From Laetiporus sulphureus 93-53 (Eukaryota > Basidiomycota > Agaricomycetes > Polyporales > Laetiporaceae): a stretch of 64,000 nucleotides of DNA. Position numbers and translations under genes: made by a program. Positions within the stretch are counted from its first letter, which is position 1. Every line of letters starts with the position of its first letter. Positions 10,683 through 22,324 of this stretch are shown piece by piece. The stretch covers positions 17,511 through 81,510 of the forward strand of contig NW_024468544.1 of NCBI RefSeq assembly GCF_001632365.1, written 5' to 3'. The notes beneath the pieces were generated by a model. That model did not search any database. It saw only the letters and a list, made by a program, of their open reading frames with translations, and had not been told where the DNA came from.

Positions 10683-12800
10683 TTACGATGGACGATCATC
10701 TGCGTATCCTCGCGCGATCCCGCTCCTTCCCTGTTCCAGCACACCAGGCGCATCCTGGCCGATCCTGGTCTCCAATCCTCTGAAGGTCCTGTTTTGCAGG
10801 AACTCTCCTGCACGTAAAAGAAAGAAAGAGGGTGGGTCAGAAAAATTGAGAGTGCATAAACCTCACCTGCGGCACTATCTGCAAGCGTCGTGACCGTGCT
10901 TTCTTGGTTGCGCAGGATTATGGCAGAGGATTCGGTGGTGCCGTTTGTCGTCGAGGAGATGCCTGTAGGAGAGTAGAGCAGACCATCGTCAGTGCATTGC
11001 ACTTGCTCAATACGAGATCGCTTCGAGATCGCTTACCGTAACGCTTTGCATGGCGGTACTTTCCTGTTACTAGCGAGAAGATTGGTTGGTCCAAATCTCC
11101 TTCCTCTTCACCTGTCTCTTGTTCATCTGCTGGCACCGTCAAAAGTGTAAACCCCCCTTTCGTCCACACGAGGTAGCGTACCTTCTGTTTCAACGTTCTC
11201 CGCCAGCAATTTGTCAAAGTCAAGAATATATCGACCAGTCCAGCCCATCTCGGCTCGCAAGGCGATCTCGAGCTCATACGGAGTGACAATCGGCCTAAGG
11301 AAATCCTACGTAGGCAGCCATTGACATGAAAAATGATGAAGTAGCTGACCGGAGAGAAGACGCACCTTCGCTTCGATAAGACTATTTTCGGGGCACGCGA
11401 CGAGGACGAAACACTCAATCTCCAGAAAGTTCGCAAGCTTGGCTGGATTGAGCTTGCCGACGCTGATCGTGTAGCTTTTCTTATGCGCGCGTCGCAGGAC
11501 TGAGCGGAGGTGGGAGATGAGCGGAAGGTAGGAAGCTGTCGCGAACAATGAGGTCTCAGAAATATGCGGCACATGGGGATAGGAGGCGGCGGCTCCTTAC
11601 CGACGCCCAACGTTCCGACGAGAATGCCGAACACGTCCGCGTCTCTGGCTTTCTGCACGGCTGCATATCTACGCATGAGTAGCTTGTTCGTCCGCGTTGA
11701 CTCTAGGCGGGCTGAGTCTGTTTTAGGGTCGTAGGAATGTACCTTAGTAAGACGTGTTATCAGCGGGGATAAGAGACGAGGCGGTTTAGCGGTTACCTCG
11801 CATGATGCGTGGGTAATGAGCAGGTTTGTGAGACCTAGACTTTCCCCTCCAACATACAGTATTGTGCAGTCATTGACGGGCATGTCTGTGGTGCTTTGGA
11901 CGATCTCTTCCGGTGATTTATTCGTGTGATCCTCGGCATCCTGTCGATGTCCGTTGTGTAGTCGGTTCGCGGGATAGGTAATCAGTGATAGTCTGGAGTG
12001 CAAAATCTGCGTGGATGATAGCGCAGACTGCAGCCTTTCAAGGATTTGATCTGAAGCAGTAAGTGAGGAATAATGTTCCAACCATTCCCATTTTGACTGA
12101 CCGGCTTTGTGAGCATAGGCAACGTCGAGCTTGAGCAGGATAGTTTTCCTGTCCAGAACTGATGGAGCTTTTGACATGGATTGTATGAAGGCTTCGAAGC
12201 ATTTGTCGGGATCGATTGCTTTCTTCCCAAAAACGTAAATCACGGGGAGACGCGAGGTTCTGAAGCAACTCAGGACGATCCATGGATGCGGGATGAATTG
12301 ACGACTTACTGACTCATGCAAGCATGGCCGTAGTGCACTATGGCGTCGGCATCGACGTGTTGTGCAGCGACTTCATCTACACAGCAGCTGTAATACAGTT
12401 GACAGAACACCGAGGATTTCATGATCAGTCAAGAAGATCCTTATTCAGGATGGTAGCATGCCTGCCATAAGACGTATCCGCGAGCACGTAGAGTTCCTTT
12501 TCGTCTCCTAACCTAGATTTGAGGGCGCGAAATATCGGTACCGAGTCGCGCAAGAGCTCGTCGGGGAACTGTAGCGCAATCTGCCGGCGGGACATGGACT
12601 AAGCTTTGGAGAGATTATGCAGAGGCTAAACGACCAACACGCTTGTAGTCCCCTTTGACAATCTCCTCGACTGTACGATCAATTTCGTAGTAATCCCAAA
12701 ATTGATCCATGGACATTTCTTCGGGCACATCATCTCCCAGATCGACAGTGCGGGTGATGGCGTCTTCCCCAGCAGTAGAAAATGCCGTCAAATCAGCCAT
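10683..12800 (-). CDS. DPH2: Diphthamide biosynthesis protein 2
   Basis: complement(join(10683..10807,10867..10962,11037..11126,11182..11305,11366..11535,11601..11742,11797..12050,12102..12259,12310..12387,12462..12580,12639..12800)), 505 aa, 11 exons. Dph2 pairs with Dph1 in the radical-SAM-type Fe-S complex that transfers a 3-amino-3-carboxypropyl group to the diphthamide histidine of eEF2 in the cytosol. Seen: [11 protein letters not shown] (Cys 95/96), HYGHACM (Cys 117), [47 protein letters not shown] (Cys 352), and [15 protein letters not shown]. Two points need care. The 54-nt in-frame intron 11743-11796 interrupts the CEVHSYDP region. Intron 2 (12388-12461) must use a GC donor (AG|GCATGC) to produce the conserved YGSCCVDE. 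The start is the first ATG; a divergent TOM70 lies 277 bp away. Confidence 0.96.
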
Positions 12801-13077
12801 CTTGCGAAGATATACAACTGACGGGTTGTTTTCAATCAGAACGCAGATTCGAAAGCCTCGGAGTTGAGACTGAATTGATAGATCGAGCGGACAGAGGGCC
12901 ACAACAAATTGAATGCCGTCAGTTTGGTCGAAATCTAGATTGCGTCACATCTGTCACACGAGGCGGGTACCGACCTGCCTGCCGGTCTAGGCAGGTAACG
13001 TCTGATGTGACCGTCACCAAAATTTCCCCCACAGAACAAGCGCTGGGCGGCACGCGATTCCGCCCTACGCACCCGTC
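12801..13077. promoter_or_regulatory. Shared DPH2/TOM70 divergent promoter
   Basis: The 277 bp between the divergently oriented DPH2 and TOM70 start codons must carry both promoters. It contains a short inverted motif (CCTGCC...GGCAGG, about 12977-12997). No TATA box is evident. Confidence 0.5.
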
Positions 13078-15959
13078 ATGTCCTCCTCCACGTCTCCAGG
13101 CGTCGTTGAGCGCGTCCAAAACTTCGTCTCCGAGAACCGTCGTGCGGTCATCATCGGGACAGCGGCTGCGCTTGTTGCCATTGGGGGTGTCGCATACTAT
13201 GCATCGACGTCGCGCGGGCCTAAGGGCGGGGACGTCGAGAAGGGCGAGCGCAAGAAGGACAAGAAGAAGAAGAAGCGAAAGGGGACTAAGGGCGGGGAGG
13301 GACCCATATTAGAGGAGCGGACGGCTTCGCTTCCAGATGATCGTGAGTGTTCGCTCTGGATCTTTGGTTCGCGAAGAGGCAAGGCTTTGGTGGGTGGAAT
13401 GTGCGCAGTTTACGGAAGACATCGCAATGCTGTGATAAGTCTCGGATGCCTCGAATATTTGCAGGGTCCTTGGGCTGCGAGGTCTCGCAGGAGCTAGAGA
13501 CAGGGACTCTTTGGTTGCTCCTGCTTCGGCCTCTACCGGGCTGTACCCATGCTACATACAGAGGTGCCTTTTCGAATTCAGGTCAAGAACTACTGGTTTA
13601 GATTGAGAAGGTTATGTCACCCTTCGTTGAAGAAGAAAGGCAGAGTGCTTGGTCGCGCGATGCCGCAGCGAGATTGGACAGGAATACGAATAAGGAGCAA
13701 TCATGCTTTCACCGCATTCTTATGGCAGCATTGCTACTGTCCTAATCACTTTGAACACTTGCACTCTACTCCATCGGAGATAGGGTCTGTTGAACTGCTT
13801 GGACATTCCTTGCCAGAGTGTTATCTCATTGTCACTCTCTTTATCACTTGCATGTCCTCGATGGAGTCGAGCGTGGCTCATACAATTCGCACTACTGACA
13901 TCAATGTATCATACTAGCCGAATTCAAGTGGACCTTAGATGATATCGCTGGCATGTCGGCTGAGGTTCGTCTATTTCATGCTGTAAAAAGCTTTCGTCAT
14001 TATTATTCTAGGAGCGAACAAAATCGGCCGCATCGCTGAAGACCAGAGGGAACTCGGCATACGGGCAGCGCAAATTCGACACCGCTGTTCATTACTACAC
14101 TCGCGCTATCGAAGTCACGCCGAAGCCCGAACCTGTATTCTATAGCAATCGTGCAGCATGTAGGAGTTAAAATCTTGGGTGAGGCGTCCTCCGCTGACTC
14201 TTCTCAGGTTATGTAAACATGAGCCCGCCTCAATATGAAAAAGTAGTGGCCGACTGCGACGAGGCCTTGAAGCTCGACAAAGCCTATGTCAAAGCTCTGA
14301 ACCGCAGAGCAACAGCCTTCGAGGGACTCGGCAAGTTGACGGAGGCATTGCGAGGTAATTTGTTAACTGTATTCGTTAGTCATGGCGATTCTGAGCCTTT
14401 ATCAGACTATACTGCTGTGGCAATACTCGAAAAATTCTCCAACGACTCAGCTTCGGCGACTGTCGAGCGCGTGGTGAAGAAGTTGGCAACTCAGGAGGCA
14501 CATGACATTATCTCGGTATGCCCCTTGCATGCATCGCTGGCATTCACTCAACAAATCCCTTCAGACTCGTGAACGCCGCCTTCCTTCATATACGTTCATT
14601 TCCGCGTACTTCGGCGCCTTCCGCCCGAGTACGTATCGTCCGTATTCACTTGCTGTGCAAAGGTTGACCAATTTCTCGCAGGACCGCTACCCACGCTTCC
14701 GGAAAATCCGTCGCAGGGTGATAAGACTCTGATCATGTCGCTGGAGGCTCTCGGTGCGGGCGACTACGCACACTCGCTGAGCCTCATAAACGAGGCTCTT
14801 GAGCAGGGCATCTCCTGGGATGCCGGAAAGGCGGAGGCACTTAACCTCCGTGGAACCTTCAAGTGGGTGTCTAGTAAGGGCCAAGAACTCCATATGCTGA
14901 TAATAGCGAAGATTCTTGATGGCCGACGTGGACGGGGCGAAGGAAGACTTCCTCGCGTCCATTAAGTTGCAGCCTTCGCTGACACAAACCTGGGTCAAGA
15001 TTGCTAGCGTGTACATGGAGCAGGGTGATCCGAAGAAGGCGTTTGAGGCATTCGATCAGGCCATCAAGCACAACCCGAATGACCCGGATATCTACTACCA
15101 CCGCGGACAAGGTGCGTGTCTCTAGTGGAATGAACCTCCCTGCGCCACTGATCTTGTTGATAAGCAGTGCTGTTCATCATGAACGAGTTCGACGAAGCCG
15201 CAGAGAACTACACCAAGTCGACCGAGCTGGACAACCAGTTTGTATTCAGCCAGATCCAGCTTGCCGTCGCACAGTACAAGGCTGGTCAGACCCCGGCTGC
15301 TATTGTAACATTCCGCAAGACGCTGGAAGCATTTCCTCAGCGGAGCGAGCCGGCTAATTACTAGTACGTCTCGACTGTCCTGACCTCGTTGCGGCCAGGG
15401 CTGATCAGGATTAATGTGGTACAGTGGTGAGCTGCTTCTCGACCAGCACCGATACCCGGATTCGGTACAGGAATTCGATCGTGCCATTGAGATCGAGCAA
15501 AGTCGTCCCAGGTAGACACTATGATTTCCATTGGTCGCATGCGATGCTTATCCTTATGGCCAGGCCGCCGCCGATCAACGTGTTGCCGTATGTCAACAAG
15601 GGCCTTGCATTGTTCCAGTGGAAGCAAGATCATGGCGCTGCCGAGCGTTGCTGTCAAGAGGCCCTGCGCCTTGATCCGGAGTGCGAGGCGGCGGTGGCGA
15701 CGCTCGCACAGCTGAGCTTGCAGCAGGGCAAGATCGATGTCGCGATGGAGATGTTTGAGCGACAAGTCGCTCTGGCGCGGAGCGAGCCCGAGCTGGCGAA
15801 TGCGATATCATACAAAGTGGTGTGTATCATGAGCTCAATGTGGGATATTCTGCAGTCTGACAGGATGGTGCGTAGGCCACGGTCGCACAAATGCAGTTCA
15901 TGAAGAACTACCCCGAGTTGGCGCAGGATTTGACTCAACTTGCGAACACGATGCGGTAA
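13078..15959 (+). CDS. TOM70: Mitochondrial import receptor TOM70
   Basis: join(13078..13342,13918..13964,14012..14159,14208..14354,14406..14515,14565..14628,14682..14862,14912..15111,15168..15363,15425..15511,15564..15819,15876..15959), 594 aa, the usual size. An outer-membrane receptor that docks Hsp70/Hsp90 and carrier-type precursors. Seen: an N-terminal anchor (about residues 23-42, [18 protein letters not shown]), a lysine-rich linker, and then a clamp-type TPR domain with carboxylate-clamp positions LKTRGN, YSNRAACY and KALNRRA. Further TPR repeats (for example [21 protein letters not shown] and [15 protein letters not shown]) run to the C-terminus. Phases of all 12 exons agree. Intron 1 (13343-13917, 575 nt) is about ten times longer than the others, which are 43-61 nt; no gene was recognised inside it. 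Confidence 0.95.
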
Positions 15960-16311
15960 TTTATCTGATAATCTCGACCTCTTGATCCACGCCGGGATTG
16001 ATTTTGAAGTCGTGGAAAGACGTCGTGGTGGCTTTCGCTAGGGAGTACGAACACTCGTTTTCTCCATATGCATCATCCGTTTTTCTACGGATGCGTATTA
16101 GTACTCCCACTATACATATTGCTTATAATACGTCAATGAATGAACACCATCGCTCACCTCATAATTATTGCTTCCACGCTTGTACCTGGATACGGATGAC
16201 AGTCCGTGATCGGGTGCTCGCATATTTTACGCGAAATTGTCGGCTAACACGATGCATCATTTCCGTTCATCTCTTGTCTGCCATCGTCTTTGACGTCTTG
16301 AATTGCGCACC
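15960..16311. other. Intergenic between TOM70 and the next plus-strand gene
   Basis: 352 bp, AT-richer than the flanks. It holds the TOM70 3' UTR and the next gene's promoter. No other feature was recognised. Confidence 0.5.
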
Positions 16312-18536
16312 ATGGACGAAGTGCCGGAGATGAGAAGCTTCAAATTCCCTGCTCCGGAGGGAGAAACAACCGCCGATCGCCCTTCTCCCAAACCACGACG
16401 ACAGTTCGCCTACTACCCGAACATGAAGTCCTCGAACAAACCGCAGAAGCCGTTCAGCCGCAGCGCTGCAAAACGAGAGAGTGTCATGGCTCTGGGCAGC
16501 ATCGAGCACCTGCAGCATTATTTCACAAAGACCGGGATAGCGGCGGAAAGCAAGTAGGTGCGATGATCCACGCTGGGTTGTGTGTTCGCTAATGGATCCG
16601 TAGTCCTCTGAACAAGAAGAACAGCGGGATGGTACGAGCGATTGGCGGTCCGTCGAATCTCGTCTTGGGACCGCCATCGCAGGTGAGTGGGAGGGAATGG
16701 CTGCGGTCATCGTGGGGCTGATGGATGAGCTTGCATGGCAGGACGACCCCAAGTTCGTACTCCCTCCGTCTCCAGTTATTCCACAGATCGTACGCCCGGC
16801 ATTCGCACCATACGTCAGGACGCACGAGACAGATCCCGAGAACCTTCGACCAGGCGTCATCGACGATCTCAGCGCGGTCGCTGCGAGATGGGAACTGGAT
16901 GGCGGATTGCATGTGCAGGATCGAGAGTTGTTGACGGCAGGTGGAGAACTGCATTTAGAGGTGCTCGAGCTGTTGAAGACAACAACGCATGCGATACGGT
17001 CTGTGCGGAATTATCTAGTCTCCCTCCCGGACGACTCTGCCACGCCCATGCAGCGAAACTTCTTCCGTCCGCAGAGCCTGCAGAGCGCATCTCCACTGAA
17101 ACGACGCGTCACGCAGGGCGATTCATCCAACGAACCTCACGTCCGTATCAGACGTGACGCTCTCGAGGTTCTCACCGTGCTGCGCGCACTCGAGGAGGCA
17201 GCGCGGCTCCCGCTCGAACACGATGCGTATGACGCGCAGAGTGAACACAGCTCGTCTCCAGACGCGAGCGCCGCCTCCGAGCGCGGGCCGTCGCCATCCT
17301 TGCACCTGGAAGAGCCCGCGTTCGTCGACAGCGACACGTCCGTCTTGATCTCGTTCATCGAGGTCGGAGGGAGGCAGAAGCCAATCCCGGTCTGGGGAGA
17401 TGAGGCCGCGGCGTTTGACATGACTGCGGAGGAGCGCGAGAAGCACGAGCGATGGGACGAGCGGCTCGTCCTCGGCGGCGGGTGGCTCTACCGACAGGAC
17501 ATGCGGCTCGCGGACCTCGTACGCGAGCGCGGGGTCGTTGGGCGCTATTTGGACACTGTGGACGAAGTGCTTTTTGGCGGGACGCAGGACAGCAAGCGCG
17601 GATGGGAGCGGGAGCGGGAGCGGGCTGAGAGTAAGGAGCGGGCAGACAGGGCGAAGGGCCGCAGGGTTAGCACGCCGTTGCTTGAGGGCGGGCTGAGTCC
17701 GAGGAGGTCGGATCGGAGGGTTATGTCTGCGAACATGCTGGACGCGATGAGGGATATGGTGCTGACCGAGGAGCCGGAAGAGATGCAGTCAATTGCTGAG
17801 GAAGACACTGTCGAGGATGACGACCTGCCGGACTGGGCCAAGCGGTCGACGTTCGAGGGCAATCCATTGGGTGCGGTACTCTGCTGCCTACCATCGTTCA
17901 GCACGCTGACCTTGGCACAGGTCGCCTACACGCCCTCCTCATAGCCCTCCTCCCAGCCCATCTGCTGCCATACCTCCCTCAAGCGCCGCCAGATCGTGCG
18001 GCCTTCCTCCAGGCGCTTTCATCTGGCCAGCTACTCTGCATGGCCTACAACGTCGGCGTACGGAAGTCGCGCAAACAGTGGGGATTCGTGAGCAAGGACG
18101 CCATTCACGACATCGCAACGCTCGAGAAGCAGTTGGCCGACGATGCGCAGCATCAGGACAAGGGCAAACGTGGATGGACGTTCCGGCGGACGGATAACTT
18201 GCGACTTTGGGCAGCGTGCGTGTAACGTAATGTGCTTTATACCGAGAAGCATACTGAAGCAACCTCTCCTACAGCGCGCTGAAACTAAGATATTCCCTCC
18301 CAATATACCCACCTGTGCAGCCGCGGAACAGCATCTCACCCTCGGATAGCACGCGCTCGCTGAAGTCGTCAACGTCATCGTCGTCTTTACGTCCGCCACC
18401 GGGGTGTCACGAAGAACCATTCATGTTCGATGCGCCGTTGGTCGCGCGCCAAGACAATGGTTGGGAGAACATGCTGGAAACAGCCGTTCTCAAGTGGATG
18501 GATGCTGTCGTAGGAGAGCGGAGAGGAGAGCGGTAG
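16312..18536 (+). CDS. Conserved-looking fungal protein of unknown function (668 aa)
   Basis: join(16312..16553,16604..16682,16742..17870,17921..18215,18275..18536); introns of 50-59 nt with matching phases. The N-terminus is Pro/Lys-rich. Around residues 65-80 there is IEHLQHYFTKTG, a motif I associate with fungal orthologues of unknown function. The middle carries helical acidic/basic segments, a Ser-rich linker and an Arg/Glu-rich low-complexity tract. The last 190 residues (LHALLIALLPAHLLPYL, LLCMAYNVGVRKS, FRRTDNLRLWAAC) form a compact helical region somewhat like a calponin-homology fold, which is a guess. No signal peptide or membrane helix is seen. I do not assign a function. Confidence 0.85.
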
Positions 18537-18784
18537 GAATGACCGGACGTCATGATTCTTAAAGTTCGTTATGCATGCCGATTCATTGTCTTTCATTCAA
18601 GATATAGCGTATAGCACATTGCATTTCGCGCATTTGTCGCACAGCTACCAAACCTTTGCATAATGCTTAATGATCGTTCACTCTTACAATATAATGTGAT
18701 CAAACGGTTCAATTTAGCCCAAGTCACATAGCATATCGTGCATCGAGCGGGAGAAGTACATATATTACACGAATAATGCACGCC

Positions 18785-20243
18785 CTATGCTGGCACGCCT
18801 GCTCCCACATCCTGCAGCGAAGGATGGTGAACCATCCTTACATGCCTGTTCAAATGATCCTTACTATGAAATACCTCACCACAACCGGAGAACGCACACT
18901 CGTGTTCCCTCAAGTGTGCCTTCACGACATGTGCAGCGACGTCACATAGCGGGATGTCATGTCCGTCGATGCACCCCTCCCACTGGCAGCGGATCTTGCG
19001 CTTCCCTTGCCATCTCTTGCCGTCGTGATGAGCGTGGACGAGATGTATTTGCACGTTCTTGATGTCTCGCCCACCGATGTACCGCATGCAACTTCCCCAC
19101 CGGCAGCGTGCACGTCCTGGTAAGGGTACCGGGGCGACGCCGGAAAGGGAAGATGGTTGTTGGGATATGGAAGCTGTGGCATTGCTTGCCGTGTCACGAC
19201 GATGAATCCCCGGTGAGCTGGGGCAAGAGGCAGCCGTGTTCGTTGATTGAACCTGCTCGGGAATCGTAGAGATCTCAACAGGGGTTGCCCCATTGGGACT
19301 ATCAACGGGTTGATTCGCCGTCATCGCTGGAGAACTGACGAGAGCGAACCACGAGGACGCGCTGTCGAACAAATCGTCGATGCTTCCGCCAGCCATGAGC
19401 GGCACGCCAGCCATGAGCGGCACGCCAGACTGGTCGGCCATCCCCAACATGTACTGGGAGACCGTTTGTTGCTCTTCCGCAGTAAACTGGGGAGAGAACT
19501 GTACTTCTTGCTGAGGTGGCACAGCCATTTCAGAGGAAAGTATAGTTCCCCCCAACGGCGCATCCGGAAAGAGTGAGGTCGTCAGTGCACCCAGGTCGTC
19601 CGTGCCGATGTCGAAATTATCCTGTAGCACGGACGGGCCAGCCATCATGAGCACATCCGAATCGAAGAACGGATCGAAAGAGGGGACTATATGCGACTCT
19701 GCGAATCCCTGGAGCTGAATGTCATTTGAAGGTGCTGCCGCTTGCCCGGCCTGCACAGGCGCATACGATGGTGCAGAAATCATGCCTAGGTTGTTGTTGC
19801 CCTGCAACCAGGACGAATTTGCCGCGGAGAGGTCATATATCACCATGGGTGAGGGTCCGCGAGGTGGCACTGTGGTATCCAGCACATCGTCATCGAACCT
19901 CTCGTAGACCAATGCGAACATTTGTGCCATGCTAAGCGTCTCCGTGGTGGATGGATATGCGCTAGGCAACACACCTCTGCCGGCGGATATATGCGCGCTA
20001 CGTTAAACACAACGCCTGTCAGCAGACTGTGATGCGTAGTCCACGATCAAGAGTCTACTCACGACGCTGCATTTGCCGGCCTAGTTGTCGAATCACGCGC
20101 GATGCCAGTGGGGTCCTCAAACAGGGCCTGAATGAACGCTCTATGGCGTTTGATAGATCAATAATAGGCACGTGAAGTGAGTTAATTTTTAATGATCCTC
20201 AGTCTCACGGAGGTGAGAAAAGCACTCACGAATCATCCATCAT
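18785..20243 (-). CDS. C2H2 zinc-finger protein A
   Basis: complement(join(18785..19997,20063..20140,20230..20243)), 434 aa. The first coding exon is only 14 nt (MMDD plus two bases), followed by a canonical GTGAGTGC donor; phases are 2 and 2. The N-terminal 320 residues are acidic and Ser/Gln/Pro-rich, like an activation region, and include a perfect 18-bp duplication (PLMAGV repeated). The C-terminal ~100 residues carry three zinc-binding units: CRWGSC...HLVHAH, CQWEGC...HVVKAH, and a standard finger CAFSGCGEVFHSKDHLNRH. Probably a DNA-binding transcription factor. A paralogue (protein B) lies 0.9 kb upstream on the same strand with the same three-unit layout, so the pair arose by local duplication. 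Confidence 0.85.
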
Positions 20244-21132
20244 TGTAGCTATGGTAGTCCTTAAATCTGGACTCAAATAGGCAGACGCGAATGGCAGCGA
20301 TGTTGAGATGAGAGTGCAGGCTGCAAAAGGACAACTCTGTGGTGCTGTTCAAATGTCAACCATCCGACTCAGCTCAAATTACTGAGGCTGCCATCAAGCT
20401 GAGTTTAAGATCCCAAAATTAGGTGAGAATGATTGCGATTGAGACCATCTCAGGGCATGCTGAAGAATGGACATGCATCATAAACCGACGCGGAAGAATG
20501 CTTAATTATGCATACAATTCGACTTTCCTTCCCGACTCCTGAGCGAGTACAACCATTGTGACAATCGTGCGGATTGAACGATTGGATGAAATCCGACACC
20601 AACAACGTATTGCTAACCGTGGATTCAATGTAAGTAAGATTAAAATAGTACGCGAGGCCCGGATGGTCCCTCCATTCTAAAAGACAGCATCATTCAAATG
20701 CAAGGGAGAATGAGCTGATGGAAGGAGTTTGCCGAAGTCAAACTGAAGCTATCCTAAACTTGACTATTTACTCTGTTTGTCCCTGTTGTGCAACGGCTTT
20801 ATCAACGCACCATATATGGAAATCACCCCGAAGCTCGTGGCCACAGCGAGCATAGCAATATTTTTCCACTGAAGAAACCGTGAAAATATAGTAAAAGAAT
20901 ATAAAGCCCAGCCTTGGAGAAATATTATGCACATGTTTCCATATTTGGGTAGCACATGGCCATATATAGCAATTTAATGATGGATGAAGCTTCAATTTCT
21001 TCACCATTTTCCCAAATCAAAGCTTAATATGTTTTCAGAGTTTCTCTACTGTTTTCCAATGGAAAAATGTTGCTATGCACGCTGTGTGGTTGCGTTCGAC
21101 AGCACGCGGGAATTCACTTATCTGAGCCTGTA
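20244..21132. other. Spacer between the two zinc-finger genes
   Basis: AT-rich and without a complete gene. It contains an imperfect inverted duplication (listed separately at 20764-21125). Confidence 0.5.
20764..21125. repeat. Imperfect inverted duplication carrying a short coding-like segment
   Basis: The minus strand at about 20764-20905 and the plus strand at about 21025-21125 are diverged copies in opposite orientation. The best core is GCATAGCAATATTTTTCCA against GCATAGCAACATTTTTCCA. The minus copy reads WKNIAMLAVATSFGVIS followed by a basic tail and TAG. The plus copy reads WKNVAMHAV and then degenerates. The plus copy has ATG where the minus copy has ATA. It looks like a small relic gene or a fold-back element; the family is not recognised. 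Confidence 0.55.
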
Positions 21133-22324
21133 TCATGAACGTGTTGCACTCTCTGAATGTGCGACCCCCACATGAAAGTTCCTCTGTGACCTCAAATTAA
21201 ACTCCTGGCCGCACACCGGGCACCGACGGGCTAATTTTCCTATGTGCTGCCTTTCAATGTGCCTCAGCATGCGCGCGCACTCCATCTCGCCGGCCCCCAC
21301 GCATCCTTCCCACAAGCATTCCAACTTCCGCTTTCCTGTCCACTTACCGTACCCGTTATGCGCCCGCACAAAGTGATCCCGAACGCCGCTAGGCTTATTC
21401 GTGTTGATAGAACCTGTGCAGGACTCCCAGTGGCAGCGGACTAGCACGGGAGGAAGGGACGGTGCAGCAGAGGAACTAGGTTTCGGTGAGCCTGTGATAG
21501 AGGAAGGTTTTCTGCGGTGATTCTCCGCATGGACGACCGGAGGCTGATCCTCTGGTGGCGGCGAGCCCATAGTGAGAGGCGGGGCAGCTGAAGCTGTAGG
21601 GGTTTGACCATCCACAGCATGCTGCTTCTCGGGCGCGGGCAGTATCAAATTTGTGGGCTGAGAGTCAACACGCGCAGAATTTTAAGAGAGGATAAGCCGC
21701 CAATAGACAAAAGGATGGACTAGCGCTTCGATAGCGGCATGCATAGCAGGCGTAGTGTTATCCAAGGAGATCACAGCACGCAGATATCTCTCAATGGTTT
21801 GTATTTCTCCGTCGGACAGCTCGATATTGAGGGTCAGCTGCTGTCCCGAAGACTGGACCTGGTCGGGTCCCGAATCCGGCGGAGAGATGTTGGGAGAGGA
21901 CAGATCGGGAACAGAAGTAGAGGCACACAGCTGATCAAAACTACCGATGCTCGAAGGGGCTGTGTCGCTGCCGTCGGGCAAGGACTGTTGAATATTACCT
22001 GTCAACATGAGCTCCAGAACCTCGCTCACATCTTCAGGAGGAGTCGCATTGTCCGCCGCGATCATGGCGATATTATCAAGCGGGAAGGGCCCCTCCAGAG
22101 GCATACGTGTGTCAGACGTGGTGCGCGCATTAGCGACACCGTTCTCGTCGGCCAAGCCACTCGCTGGTTTGTATGGCCTGGAAGGCGGGAAGGTCGGTGT
22201 GTCGTATACAGTGAATGAATGAGGGAAGCATGTATACTCACGCGACTGTTTCCCGGTGCGCTAGATTGCCAGTGCAATTCGGCGATTCGCTCGGGTTTTG
22301 ATAGGGAGGGTAGCAAAAGAACAT
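21133..22324 (-). CDS. C2H2 zinc-finger protein B
   Basis: complement(join(21133..21657,21709..22177,22242..22324)), 358 aa; introns of 64 and 51 nt, phases consistent. The N-terminal half is acidic and Ser/Pro-rich with a helical patch (DGEIQTIERYLRAVISL). The C-terminal ~95 residues carry CHWESC...HFVRAH, CLWEGC...HIERQH and CPVCGQEFNLRSQRNFH, matching protein A unit for unit, including the KW-GKRK spacer. Likely a sequence-specific DNA-binding regulator. The start is the ATG at 22322-22324, giving MFFCYPPYQNP; the frame is open upstream, so a longer 5' end cannot be excluded. Confidence 0.85.

Noticed and set aside
13549..13917. 122-codon open frame inside TOM70 intron 1
   Set aside because: Runs straight into the splice acceptor, has no recognisable domain, and does not fit the TOM70 N-terminal linker.
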